Assembly: GCF_019711375.1 (NCBI RefSeq)
Contig: NZ_CP081295.1
Location: 2,393,001 to 2,457,000 of the forward strand
Origin: Qipengyuania aurantiaca
Lineage (GTDB): Bacteria > Pseudomonadota > Alphaproteobacteria > Sphingomonadales > Sphingomonadaceae
Length of the DNA stretch: 64,000 bases
Reading direction: 5' to 3'
The notes under the pieces are model-generated. The model did not search any database, was not told where the DNA came from, and saw only the letters and a list, made by a program, of their open reading frames with translations. Of this stretch, positions 8,054 to 17,058 are shown piece after piece. Both the position numbers and the translations under genes were made by a program. The number at the start of each line of letters is the position of its first letter. The first letter of the stretch is position 1.

Positions 8054-8980
8054 ATGGAGCCCGGACAGGACAGCCAAAACAGCAGCGATTCTCCCTTCGG
8101 GCAGCCGATTGCCTTCACGCTGACGCCGCCCGACGACGCTTCGCTTCCGGTCCTTATCGCCGCCCCGCACGGTGGCCGCGCCTATCCCCCCGAAGTCATG
8201 GAGAATTTCCGGGCGCCGGAAGCGCGCCTGCGGCTCGAGGATCGCTATGTCGACGTGCTGGCGCAGGAAGTGGCGCGCCTGACCGGAGCCGCTTTGCTGA
8301 CGGCGCATACGCCGCGTGCGGTCATCGATCTCAACCGCGCGCCTGACGATGTCGACTGGTCGATGATCCGCGGCGCGAAGCAGGGGCCGAGGCGTCACTC
8401 GCTCGCCAACCGCAGGGCGCGCAGCGGGCTGGGCCTCGTCCCGCGCAGGCTGAGCGGGCTTGGCGAACTGTGGAGGCACCCGATCACGCAAGCCGAACTC
8501 GATGCGCGGATCGAGCGTGTCCACCGTCCCTATCACCAGGCTCTGGGTGACGCGCTGGAACGCGTGCGCGATCGTTGGGGCGCTGCGCTGCTGCTCGATT
8601 TGCATTCCATGCCGCCGCTGCGCCGCCGCCACGAAGGGGAGGCCGTGGCCGAGTTCGTCCTTGGCGATCGGTTCGGATCGAGCTGCGACGGACGCCTGGC
8701 GGCCGCGGCGCTGGCGCATCTTGGGGACGAGGGGAGGGTGGTTGCGCACAACCGTCCCTATTCCGGCGGCTACGTGCTGGACCGGCACGCAGCCCCGCGG
8801 CGTTCGATCCATGCCATGCAAATCGAGGTGTGCCGCTCTGTCTATCTCGACGGCCGGCTGGCGGAGCCGGGAGTGCGGCTGCCCGCCATTGCCCGCTTGC
8901 TCGCCCGCATGGTCCAGCGGCTTTCGCGCGAGCTGGCCGACATGGGCACGCCCGGCGATATGCTGCAGGCGGCCGAATAG
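8054..8980 (+). CDS. N-formylglutamate amidohydrolase family protein
   Basis: 308 aa. Metal-dependent hydrolase of the HutG/FGase family, which in histidine degradation releases glutamate from N-formylglutamate. Motifs are LIAAPHGGRAYP (about residues 34-45), an ED pair near 61 (RLEDRYVD), RAVIDLNRAP (about 91-100) and LDLHSMPP (about 184-191). No other hut gene is nearby, so the true substrate is open. It is divergent from cpdR. An in-frame TTG at 8003 would add 17 residues but has no better ribosome site. The intergenic region contains the small palindrome GTCTCTTATTGAGAC (7996-8010). Confidence 0.85.
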   Translation: MEPGQDSQNSSDSPFGQPIAFTLTPPDDASLPVLIAAPHGGRAYPPEVMENFRAPEARLRLEDRYVDVLAQEVARLTGAALLTAHTPRAVIDLNRAPDDVDWSMIRGAKQGPRRHSLANRRARSGLGLVPRRLSGLGELWRHPITQAELDARIERVHRPYHQALGDALERVRDRWGAALLLDLHSMPPLRRRHEGEAVAEFVLGDRFGSSCDGRLAAAALAHLGDEGRVVAHNRPYSGGYVLDRHAAPRRSIHAMQIEVCRSVYLDGRLAEPGVRLPAIARLLARMVQRLSRELADMGTPGDMLQAAE

Positions 8981-8985
8981 GCGAT

Positions 8986-9018
8986 AAAAAACCACCCCGT
9001 GCGTGTCGCACGAGGTGG
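8986..9018 (-). terminator. Terminator-like hairpin (minus direction)
   Basis: Arms 8992-9003 and 9007-9018 pair with a single mismatch around a 3-base loop. On the minus strand the stem is followed by six T (8991-8986). It is the second minus-strand hairpin downstream of the SapC-family gene. It could end transcripts that read through the first, or mark a short transcript in between. Confidence 0.6.
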
Positions 9019-9127
9019 CCAAGGTTCAGGGAGGAGATGCACCTATGTGCATCGTGCCGGCAGGCCATGAGGGGAGCGCCGCCGGCTCAACTGAAATGGG
9101 TATTCGCCCAATCGCTTTCAAGCATAG

Positions 9128-9170
9128 AAAAAGTGGCGGAACCGGTCGGATCGACGCGGTTCCGCCACTG
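9128..9170 (-). terminator. Intrinsic terminator of the SapC-family gene
   Basis: A 13-base perfect inverted repeat (9132-9144 with 9157-9169), followed on the minus strand by five T (9132-9128). It lies about 40 bases downstream of the SapC-family stop. Confidence 0.88.
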
Positions 9171-9209
9171 TTTGCCGGTTGGCTTCTCCTATCCGGGGAA
9201 GGCGCCCTG

Positions 9210-9986
9210 TCAGGCTGCTGCGTTGGCCTTCGGCGCGGTGCCCTGCTGGACCTGGCGCGCGAAGATGACGCGCATCAGTTCGAGCGAGAAGATGTGTGCA
9301 TTCACGAGCATCATCAGGCCGCTCTTGTTCCAGGCTTCGACCTTGTCTGCGGGAAGCTCCTGCAGCTTCTTCTGGTCGACCATCTTGAAGCCGCGATAAA
9401 CGAAGGGCTTTTCTTCGCCTTCGCGCTGGATGGCAACTTCGCCGTCCATGAGGAGATCGGCATCCTTGAGTTCGGTCAGGAAGGCCTGCGTACGCTGGGC
9501 CGACTGTTCGAAGTGCTGGCAGAATTCGAGGACGCGCTTGGTCGTGTCGGTCGTGTTGCCTTCGTCGTCGAACATACGCTCGCCTTCATCGAACTCGCCG
9601 ATCGCTTCGCTGGTCGGGTCGAACATCAGCGACAGGTCGGTTGCGTCGGGCCTCATCTTGGCGAGCATGAAGGGATAGCGGCGGATGTAGGCGGGGAGGT
9701 AGACCTGCTCGGTGACCTTGCCGTCTTCGCCGACGAAGGTGTTCACGCCTTCGTTGAGGCCCATGAGCGCCAGCGGAAGCGGGTTTTCCCCGCTCGAGAA
9801 AACGATCGGGAAATCGCGCTGCGCCTGGACGAACTCGTCCACCGTCAGGGGAATCGCGTGCGCCTTCGCAAGCCAGGGAGCCGATTCAATGCTGCGGCTG
9901 CGGAAATTCTTGTGATCCCGGCTGTTCAGCGGCATCAGATCGTTGAAGAAGAGGGGCAGTTGAGGCTGCTGCGGCGCGCTCGCCAT
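9210..9986 (-). CDS. SapC family protein
   Basis: 258 aa. Recognised as the SapC family: an N-terminal PLPLFF-like segment (QLPLFFNDLMPLNSRDHKNF, residues 9-28), then HAIPLTVDEFVQAQRDFPIV, VYLPAYIRRYPFML and a C-terminal LMMLVNAHIFSLELM. The family is named after a Campylobacter S-layer biogenesis gene. In sphingomonads, homologues commonly sit near TonB receptors and flavin-dependent halogenases, but none is next to this copy. The molecular function is not established. No signal peptide is evident. It is monocistronic, with its own terminator. Confidence 0.88.
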   Translation of the reverse strand: MASAPQQPQLPLFFNDLMPLNSRDHKNFRSRSIESAPWLAKAHAIPLTVDEFVQAQRDFPIVFSSGENPLPLALMGLNEGVNTFVGEDGKVTEQVYLPAYIRRYPFMLAKMRPDATDLSLMFDPTSEAIGEFDEGERMFDDEGNTTDTTKRVLEFCQHFEQSAQRTQAFLTELKDADLLMDGEVAIQREGEEKPFVYRGFKMVDQKKLQELPADKVEAWNKSGLMMLVNAHIFSLELMRVIFARQVQQGTAPKANAAA

Positions 9987-10071
9987 GAGATGTCTCCGAA
10001 AGTCTTTTCTTGAATTGAAGGATTAGGCGAAGGCTACCCGGGCGGGCATCACGCGCCAGAAGCTGCGCCCC

Positions 10072-11520
10072 TTACGGAATAGCGGGGTCTTGCGCAAGCG
10101 GGACGAGCTTCCCGGGGTTGAGCAATCCACGAGGATCGAGCGCGTGCTTGATCGCCCGCATCAGGGCGAGCGCCGAAGGATCGCCCAGCCGGCCCAGCTC
10201 GTCGCGTTTGATCTGGCCGATCCCGTGTTCGGCGCTGATCGAACCGCCCCATTCGGTCACGAGATCGTATACGAAGGCGCTGATCGCCTTGCCCTCGCTG
10301 TTTTCCCATAGGCCGCGTGTCGCGCCGGAGGGCGCAAGGACATGGAAATGGACATTGCCGTCACCAAGGTGGCCGAAAGCGATGGCCCGCGTGCCGGGAA
10401 AGCGCTCCTCCACTTGTGGGGAGGCCGCTTCCACGAAATCGGCCATTCGCGCGACGGGCACGGAGATGTCGTGCTGCATGGCGGGGCCGATGGCACGCTC
10501 GGCCGGCGCAATGGAATCGCGCAACTGCCAGAAGGCTTCGGCCTGGGTCTCGCTGGCGGCGATGACCGCGTCTTCGAGCAGGCCCTCCTCCATCGCGCTG
10601 GCGAGCAGGTCTTCGCACAGGGCGCCAAGTTGCGCGGCCTCGGATGGTGATGCGACGAGTTCGATCAGGGCGTTCCAAGCGTGCGGCTCGGCCAGCGGCG
10701 CGCGCGCGTCGGGCAAATGGTCGAGAACCGCGGCGAGGCTGTGGGCCGGAACGACCTCGAAGCCTTCGAGCGCATCGCCAGCCGTCGCCTCACAATGAAG
10801 CAACAATTTGCGGGCCTGCTGGAGCGAGGTAACGCCCACCCACACGACACGCCGCTCGGCAATTTCGGGGACCAGAGCGAGAGTACCGGCGGTGACGATG
10901 CCCAGCGTGCCCTCAGACCCGATGAGAAGCTGTTTCAGGTCGAAACCGCGGTTGTCCTTCTTGAGCGGAATCAAGGTGTCAAGCACGCTGCCGTCCGCCA
11001 TCACGGCCTCTAGGCCGAGGACCTGCGCGCGCATGGTCCCGTGGCGCAGCACCTGCGTGCCGCCTGCGTTGGTCGATATAAGGCCGCCCACCGTCGCCGA
11101 TCCCTTGCCGCCGAGCGTTAGCGGGAACCGCAGGCGATGCTCCTGCGCCGCATCGTGCAGGTTCTGCAGCACGAGACCCGCCTCGCAGGTGATCTGGCGC
11201 GCGGCGGGGTCGAAATCCCGGATCGCATCCATGCGCCGGAGCGAGAGAAGGATGGCCTCGCCCGACCCATCGGGCGTTGCGCCGCCCGACATGCCGCTGT
11301 TCCCGCCCTGGGGGACAATGGGAACACCGTGCCTCGCGCACAGCTTCACCAGTTCGGCGGTCTCCTGCGTGCTGGCGGGAGAGCACAGGGCGAGCGCCTT
11401 GCCGGTAAAGCGGCCGCGCCAGTCGGTCAGCCAGGGCTCCAGCAGGTCCGGATCGCGGGTGAAGCCGCGCGGGCCGAGAAGGGCGCTGGCGTCGGACAGG
11501 AAGGTTTCTTGATCGGTCAT
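10072..11520 (-). CDS. FAD-binding oxidoreductase (D-2-hydroxyglutarate/D-lactate dehydrogenase family)
   Basis: 482 aa from MTDQETFL; ATGs at 11532 and 11568 are possible but have no clear ribosome site. The N-terminal PCMH-type FAD domain shows PQGGNSGMSGGATPDG and ATVGGLISTNAGG, and LIGSEGTLGIVT follows. The C-terminal FAD-oxidase domain has FGHLGDGNVHFH and EHGIGQIKRDEL, where metal/substrate-binding His residues of this family lie. It oxidises a D-2-hydroxy acid to a 2-oxo acid. The motifs fit the D2HGDH/GlcD group, but the exact substrate cannot be read. There is no linked electron-transfer gene. Confidence 0.88.
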   Translation of the reverse strand: MTDQETFLSDASALLGPRGFTRDPDLLEPWLTDWRGRFTGKALALCSPASTQETAELVKLCARHGVPIVPQGGNSGMSGGATPDGSGEAILLSLRRMDAIRDFDPAARQITCEAGLVLQNLHDAAQEHRLRFPLTLGGKGSATVGGLISTNAGGTQVLRHGTMRAQVLGLEAVMADGSVLDTLIPLKKDNRGFDLKQLLIGSEGTLGIVTAGTLALVPEIAERRVVWVGVTSLQQARKLLLHCEATAGDALEGFEVVPAHSLAAVLDHLPDARAPLAEPHAWNALIELVASPSEAAQLGALCEDLLASAMEEGLLEDAVIAASETQAEAFWQLRDSIAPAERAIGPAMQHDISVPVARMADFVEAASPQVEERFPGTRAIAFGHLGDGNVHFHVLAPSGATRGLWENSEGKAISAFVYDLVTEWGGSISAEHGIGQIKRDELGRLGDPSALALMRAIKHALDPRGLLNPGKLVPLAQDPAIP

Positions 11521-11677
11521 CGCGGCGCCCATGCCACACACAGGCGCAATCAGGCTAGCTCTTGCCAAGGCGCTTCAATCAATTAAGCCGATATTCAAAC
11601 GTCGGGGGGCATAGCGGCATCTTCTGATCCGCCGGCACTCCAATCGCACGGCCAAGAGGAGCGAGACCGCACTCGTA

Positions 11678-12265
11678 ATGCCCAGCCTGCCCGCCCTGCT
11701 TGCGCCGCTTGCGCTGCTGTTTCCTCTAGGCATGGTCGGCGCGCCGGGCCCCGAGGCGGGCGAACTCAAGCCGGTTGCGCAGCAGGCGAAGGAGGGCGAC
11801 AAGCGTATTACGCCGCTTCCCCTTTCGGATAGCGCGCCGGGCTGGTCCCCGCTTTTCGATGGGATTGCGCCGCAGCCGAACGAACAGGTCCGCATCGAGC
11901 GTCGCGTGATCCTGCGTATCTCGCCTGCGCCCGCGAACGCCCGGCAGAACCTTACCGCCGACGCGCCCCGCTCGCAGCCACGCACCCGGATTGTCGAGCG
12001 TGCGGCGGGCAAATGCCTTGACAGCGCCGACATCGGCGGGGTGACCGACCGCGGCAACCACTTGCTCATTTTCCTGCGCGACCGGCGCACCATCGCCGCG
12101 CGGCTGGAAAAGGGCTGTTCGCCGCGCGATTTCTACCGCGGTTTCTATGTGGAGCGCAGCGAGGACGGCAAGCTGTGCGTCAAGCGCGACCGCATCATGA
12201 GCCGGGCGGGGGCCAAGTGCCAGGTCGAACGCTTCACCGAACTGGTGGTCGAAAACGTGGACTGA
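11678..12265 (+). CDS. Hypothetical secreted protein with four cysteines
   Basis: 195 aa. A hydrophobic N-terminus (residues 3-22) followed by a Pro/Glu-rich segment looks like a signal peptide or anchor. The last 90 residues hold four Cys (in KCLDSADI, GCSPRDFY, LCVKRDRI and KCQVERF), which could form two disulfides in the periplasm. Proteins of this layout are frequent in sphingomonads, but I cannot name a domain. It is followed by a strong terminator, so it is probably transcribed alone. Confidence 0.7.
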   Translation: MPSLPALLAPLALLFPLGMVGAPGPEAGELKPVAQQAKEGDKRITPLPLSDSAPGWSPLFDGIAPQPNEQVRIERRVILRISPAPANARQNLTADAPRSQPRTRIVERAAGKCLDSADIGGVTDRGNHLLIFLRDRRTIAARLEKGCSPRDFYRGFYVERSEDGKLCVKRDRIMSRAGAKCQVERFTELVVENVD

Positions 12266-12327
12266 CAGCGCTTCGGAAGCGCTTTCCCTTGACTTTATGG
12301 CCCGGATTGGCGAAGGGCACGCTCGCT

Positions 12328-12353
12328 AAAGGCCGCGACATTGCGGCCTTTTT
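12328..12353 (+). terminator. Intrinsic terminator
   Basis: Arms 12328-12336 and 12343-12351 (AAAGGCCGC/GCGGCCTTT) around a 6-base loop, followed by T. It ends the transcript of the four-cysteine secreted protein before the rhlE gene. Confidence 0.88.
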
Positions 12354-12386
12354 CGTATTTCCAAATCAGGGGCGTTTGACCACCGC

Positions 12387-13766
12387 ATGAGTTTCGCCGA
12401 TCTCGGCCTATCCGAAGACCTTCTGAAAGCCGTCGAAGAGGCCGGCTATACCGAGCCGACTCCGATCCAGGCGCAGGCCATCCCGCCGATCCTGATGATG
12501 AAGGACATCATCGGAATCGCCCAGACGGGTACCGGCAAGACCGCCAGTTTCGTGCTACCCATGATCGACGTGATGGCTTCCGGCCGTCGCCGTGCGCTCA
12601 TGCCGCGCAGCCTCATCCTCGAACCGACGCGCGAACTCGCGGCACAGGTCGCGGAGAATTTCGAGAAGTACGGCAAGAACCACGATCTCAAGATGGCGCT
12701 GCTCATCGGCGGCGTGCAGATGGGTGACCAGGTGAAGGCGCTGAACGAGGGCGTCGACGTCCTTATCGCAACGCCGGGCCGCCTCATGGATCTGTTCGAG
12801 CGCGGCAAGATACTCCTCAACGGCTGCGAACTGCTCGTCATCGACGAGGCCGACCGTATGCTCGACATGGGCTTTATCCCCGATATCGAGTTCATCTGCG
12901 ACAAGCTGCCCGAGAACCGGCAGACCATGCTATTCTCGGCCACCATGCCGCCGCCGATCGAAAAGCTCGCGAAGAAATTCATGAGCAATCCCAAGCGCAT
13001 CGAAACGGCGCGCGCGGCGACGACGAACAAGGACATCACCGCGTTCAAGATCCCGGTGGAAACGCGCAAGAAACGCGAGACGCTGCGCTGGCTCCTGAAC
13101 CACGACCATGTCGAGACCGCGATCATCTTCGCCAACCGCAAGACCACGGTGCGCGAGCTCAACAAGAGCCTGCAGCGCCATGGCTTCGCCAGCAGCGAAA
13201 TCCACGGCGACATGGATCAGGCCAGCCGGATCAAGGAGCTCGACCGCTTCAAAAAGGGCGAGGTGAATATCCTCGTTGCCTCTGACGTTGCGGCGCGCGG
13301 GCTCGACATCAAGGGCGTGAGCCACGTCTTCAATTTCGACACGCCATGGCACCCGGACGATTACGTCCACCGTATCGGCCGCACGGGCCGCGCCGGGGCC
13401 AAGGGCCGTGCTTTCACCTTCGTTTCGAAGGAAGACGCCGAGGCAATCCAGAATGTCGAGAAGCTGACCAAGAACGAAATCTCCGTCTTCGGAAAGAAGG
13501 ACGTGCGGGTCGATCTGGTCGAGCCTTCGAAGAAGGACGAGGCCGAGGAACGCCCCGCCAAGCCGAAGCGCGCCGAGCGTGAGGATCGCTCGGAGCGCAA
13601 GGAGCGCGAAGACAAGCCGAAGCGCGCACGGGACAAGGCCGCGGACGAGTCGCGCGCCGAAAAGCCTAAGCGCTCGCGCCGCCGGGACGAGCGTGACGAC
13701 GAGCCGACCAAGCCGGGCGAATGGAACGGGCCGGTCCCGACCTTCCTCGAGGTTTCGGCGACCTGA
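12387..13766 (+). CDS. rhlE: DEAD-box RNA helicase (RhlE type)
   Basis: 459 aa. It unwinds RNA duplexes using ATP, probably in ribosome assembly or RNA decay at low temperature. The Q motif region (PTPIQAQAIP) is followed by AQTGTGKTASFVLP, PTRELAAQ, VIDEADRMLDMGF, FSATMP and HRIGRTGRAGAKG, the complete core set. Residues 375-455 form a highly charged Lys/Arg/Glu tail, typical of RhlE-like proteins and probably an RNA-binding extension. The first ATG after the upstream terminator is used. Confidence 0.93.
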   Translation: MSFADLGLSEDLLKAVEEAGYTEPTPIQAQAIPPILMMKDIIGIAQTGTGKTASFVLPMIDVMASGRRRALMPRSLILEPTRELAAQVAENFEKYGKNHDLKMALLIGGVQMGDQVKALNEGVDVLIATPGRLMDLFERGKILLNGCELLVIDEADRMLDMGFIPDIEFICDKLPENRQTMLFSATMPPPIEKLAKKFMSNPKRIETARAATTNKDITAFKIPVETRKKRETLRWLLNHDHVETAIIFANRKTTVRELNKSLQRHGFASSEIHGDMDQASRIKELDRFKKGEVNILVASDVAARGLDIKGVSHVFNFDTPWHPDDYVHRIGRTGRAGAKGRAFTFVSKEDAEAIQNVEKLTKNEISVFGKKDVRVDLVEPSKKDEAEERPAKPKRAEREDRSERKEREDKPKRARDKAADESRAEKPKRSRRRDERDDEPTKPGEWNGPVPTFLEVSAT

Positions 13767-13795
13767 CTTAACGCTTTCCTTACCATGTCGCGCGC

Positions 13796-14632
13796 ATGAT
13801 GCGCGGTATGGAAATCTTCGCCAAACCGGCCCTGTCCACCTTTCTCCTGCTGGCGATGACCGGTCTGGTCTTCGGCCTGCTGGCGCTTGCCACCAAGCGG
13901 CGGGCAATCGGGGCGGCCGTGGCGCGGACACGCGGGGAATTCGTCACCAATCTCGGCCTCAGCGGGATCAACATGGTGCTGCTTGCGCCGCTGTTCGTAT
14001 TTCCCGACGGAGCGCTGCGCGATGCCATCGGCGCACCAACTGCGTCCGTGGGAATGTGGGACCATGTTCCCGATGCGCTGGCACTCGTTGCCGCCATCCT
14101 GATCTTCGATTTCGTCGTCTACTGGCGCCACCGGCTCGAACACACGCGCCTGCTGTGGCCGATCCACGCCACGCATCACGCCGACACCGCGCTTCACTGG
14201 CTGTCGATCCTGCGCAAGCATCCGCTGAGCAAGCTTTTGAGCACCTGCGTGGACATCGCTCTGCTGCTGCTCTTGGGCGTGCCCGAATGGGCGGTGGGGG
14301 CTGCCGGTATCATCCGCGGCTGGTGGGGCTTTTTCATTCATGCCGACGTGCCCTGGACGCTCGGGCCGCTCGGCCATGTGCTGATTTCGCCGGCCGCGCA
14401 CCGCCTCCACCACATCCGTGATGAGACGCTGATGGGCAGCAACTACGGCAACACCGTCACCCTGTGGGACAAGCTTTTCGGCACCTATGTCGACCCAACG
14501 CCGCATCTCAATTGCGAGACCGGCATTGCCGAAGGCACGCGGGGGCTGGGCGGGGAACTGCTGCGACCGTTCGAGAGGCGCTATTGGCGCAGGCCCGCTA
14601 AGGAAGCGGTGGAGGGCGAAGTCACCGCCTAA
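13796..14632 (+). CDS. Sterol desaturase / fatty acid hydroxylase family protein
   Basis: 278 aa integral membrane di-iron oxygenase. The histidine boxes are visible in order: HRLEH (about residue 112), HATHH (about 123) and HRLHHIR (about 202), among four or more hydrophobic helices. It hydroxylates or desaturates a lipid or a carotenoid/hopanoid-like substrate; which one cannot be read. An internal ATG at 13808 is an alternative start. It begins 29 bases after rhlE. Its stop overlaps the stop of the convergent helicase gene by 3 bases, with no terminator between. Confidence 0.87.
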   Translation: MMRGMEIFAKPALSTFLLLAMTGLVFGLLALATKRRAIGAAVARTRGEFVTNLGLSGINMVLLAPLFVFPDGALRDAIGAPTASVGMWDHVPDALALVAAILIFDFVVYWRHRLEHTRLLWPIHATHHADTALHWLSILRKHPLSKLLSTCVDIALLLLLGVPEWAVGAAGIIRGWWGFFIHADVPWTLGPLGHVLISPAAHRLHHIRDETLMGSNYGNTVTLWDKLFGTYVDPTPHLNCETGIAEGTRGLGGELLRPFERRYWRRPAKEAVEGEVTA

Positions 14633-16941
14633 TCGGCGGCAAGCTTCACGAAGCTGTCGAGCACCCGCTTGGTGCCGGCCTTCTCGAATTCGATTTCCAG
14701 CTTGTTGCCTTCCTGATCGGTGACGAAACCGTAGCCGAACTTGTCGTGGAAGACGCGCGCGCCGATGGCGATGTCGGTGCGCGGCTTGGCGGCGAAGCTG
14801 GCGGCGCTCTTGCCGGTCTCGGCGATCCGCTTGGGGCTGGTGTCGTAGCCGCTCGACAGGGCGCGCTGCCAGCCGGGACCGCGCGCGGTGCTGCGGTCGG
14901 GCCGCGCGGTCGAGACATGGGCGAAGGGGTCTTCATTCTCGCTCCAGTTCGCTCGCCAGAGGGAGGCGCCGCCACTCATCGTGGTCTCGCTCTCGATATG
15001 CTCGTCGGGCAGTTCCTCGATGAAGCGGCTCGGGATCGAGCTGGTCCACTGGCCGTAGATGCGCCGGTTCGCGGCATGATAGATCGTGCAGCGACGCTTG
15101 GCGCGGGTGATCGCGACGTAGGCTAGGCGACGTTCTTCCTCGAGGCTGGCAAGCCCGCCTTCGTCGATCGCGCGCTGGCTCGGGAAGACGCCTTCCTCCC
15201 AGCCGGGCAGGAAGACATGGTTGAATTCCAGTCCCTTGGCCGCGTGCATGGTCATGATGGTGACCTTCTCGCCATCGTCGGCGCGGTCGTTGTCCATCAC
15301 GAGGCTGACATGCTCGAGGAAGTCGGTCAGCGTCTCGTATTCCTCCATCGCGCGGGCGAGTTCGGTGAGGTTTTCGAGGCGGCCCGCGCTTTCGGCGCTG
15401 CGGTCCTTATTGAGCATGTCCTCATAACCGCTTTCGACCAGCACGATGCGCAGCAGTTCGGATGGCGTGACCTGTTCGGCCAGCTCGCGCCAATGGACGA
15501 TTTGGGTGAGCAGGCCGCCCAGCGTGTTGCGCGCGCGGGCGGGAAGCTCGTCGCTGTCGGCAAGGTCGAGCGAGGCGGCCGCGAGCGGCATCTGTGTACG
15601 GCGCGCATGGCGACGCATGGCCTCCAGCGTCTTTGCGCCAAGCCCGCGCTTGGGCTGATTGTAGATGCGCTCGAAGGCAAGATCGTCGGCTGGCTGCGCG
15701 ATGGTGCGCAGATAGGCGAGAGCGTCGCGGATTTCGGCGCGCTCGTAGAAGCGGAAGCCGCCCACGATGCGGTAGTTGAGGCCGATCTGGATGAAGCGGT
15801 CTTCGAATTCGCGGGTCTGGTATTGCGCGCGCACGAGAATGGCGACCTCGTCGAGCGGCGCGCCTTCGCTTTCCAGCCGTTCGATCGCTTCGCCGACCCG
15901 CCGCGCTTCTTCGGGCGCGTCCCATACGCCGACCACGCGGACCTTTTCGCCCGGCGGAAGCTCGGTCCACAGCGTCTTGCCGAGCCGTTCGCTGTTGGCG
16001 TTGATGAGGCCCGAGGCGGCCGCGAGAATCTGGGGTGTGGAGCGGTAGTTCTGCTCCAGCTTGATCACCGCCGCACCCGGAAAATCCTTTTCGAACTTGA
16101 GGATATTGGCGACTTCTGCCCCGCGCCATGAATAGATCGACTGGTCGTCATCCCCCACCACGCAGATGTTCTTGCGGGTCTGGGCGAGCAGGCGCAGCCA
16201 CAGGTACTGGACCTGGTTGGTGTCCTGGTATTCGTCGACGAGGATGTATTTGAAGCGCTGCTGGTACTGCGCCAGCACGTCGTGATGCTGGCGGAAGATG
16301 TTCAGCATATGCAGCAGCAGGTCGCCGAAATCGCAGGCGTTCAGCGCCTTCAGCCGGTCCTGGTAGAGCGTGTAGAACTGCGCGCCCTTGCCGTTGGCAT
16401 AGGCTTCGTTCTCCACCGCATCGAGGTCGCCGGGGTTGAGGCCGCGGTTCTTCCAGCGGTCGATTAGCCCGGCCAGCTGGCGCGCGGGCCAGCGCTTCTC
16501 GTCGAGGTCGTTTTCCTGGATCAGCTGCTTGAGCAAACGAAGCTGATCGTCCGTGTCGATGATCGTGTAATTGCTCTGCAATCCGACCAGCTCGGCATGG
16601 CGGCGCAGCATCCGCGCGCCGATCGAGTGAAAGGTGCCGAGCCAGGGCATGCCTTCGACCGCATCCCCGATATGCCGCCCGACGCGCTCACGCATCTCGC
16701 GCGCGGCCTTGTTGGTGAAGGTGACGCACAGGATCTCGCTCGGCCAGGCGCGGCGGGTTGCGATGAGATGGGCAAGGCGTGCGGTGAGCGCGGCAGTCTT
16801 GCCCGTGCCGGCACCGGCCAGCATCAGCACCGGCCCTTCCGTCGTCAGCACCGCCTCGCGCTGGGGCGCGTTGAGCGGCGCCGCATAGGGCGGAATTGCG
16901 CCGTCTTCGGCGGAATTTGTAGGGGCAGGGAGGTCGGACAT
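14629..16941 (-). CDS. uvrD: ATP-dependent DNA helicase UvrD/PcrA
   Basis: 770 aa superfamily 1A helicase acting 3' to 5' in mismatch and excision repair. It shows the Walker A motif LAGAGTGKTAALTARL, then VDEYQDTN, DDDQSIYSWRGA, LEQNYRST, TMHAAKGLEF and VAITRAKRR. The C-terminal 45 residues (ARVFHDKFGYGFV onward) form the Tudor-like tail of PcrA/UvrD, which can contact RNA polymerase. The start MSDLPAPT is chosen; ATG 6 bases and longer upstream are possible. It is convergent with the hydroxylase gene. Confidence 0.94.
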   Translation of the reverse strand: MSDLPAPTNSAEDGAIPPYAAPLNAPQREAVLTTEGPVLMLAGAGTGKTAALTARLAHLIATRRAWPSEILCVTFTNKAAREMRERVGRHIGDAVEGMPWLGTFHSIGARMLRRHAELVGLQSNYTIIDTDDQLRLLKQLIQENDLDEKRWPARQLAGLIDRWKNRGLNPGDLDAVENEAYANGKGAQFYTLYQDRLKALNACDFGDLLLHMLNIFRQHHDVLAQYQQRFKYILVDEYQDTNQVQYLWLRLLAQTRKNICVVGDDDQSIYSWRGAEVANILKFEKDFPGAAVIKLEQNYRSTPQILAAASGLINANSERLGKTLWTELPPGEKVRVVGVWDAPEEARRVGEAIERLESEGAPLDEVAILVRAQYQTREFEDRFIQIGLNYRIVGGFRFYERAEIRDALAYLRTIAQPADDLAFERIYNQPKRGLGAKTLEAMRRHARRTQMPLAAASLDLADSDELPARARNTLGGLLTQIVHWRELAEQVTPSELLRIVLVESGYEDMLNKDRSAESAGRLENLTELARAMEEYETLTDFLEHVSLVMDNDRADDGEKVTIMTMHAAKGLEFNHVFLPGWEEGVFPSQRAIDEGGLASLEEERRLAYVAITRAKRRCTIYHAANRRIYGQWTSSIPSRFIEELPDEHIESETTMSGGASLWRANWSENEDPFAHVSTARPDRSTARGPGWQRALSSGYDTSPKRIAETGKSAASFAAKPRTDIAIGARVFHDKFGYGFVTDQEGNKLEIEFEKAGTKRVLDSFVKLAAD

Positions 16942-17058
16942 GGTCATGGAACAGCTAGGGAACGCGGGGGCGCAGCACAACCCCTATACCGACCCTTTCG
17001 GAACTATCGCCTTGATCTATGAGTAATATTGGCAATGACACTCCTAGGAGGAACACGA

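Noticed and set aside
9003..10013. Plus-strand frame of 336 codons opposite the SapC-family gene
   Set aside because: Crosses two terminator hairpins and lies antisense to a recognisable family; treated as a shadow.
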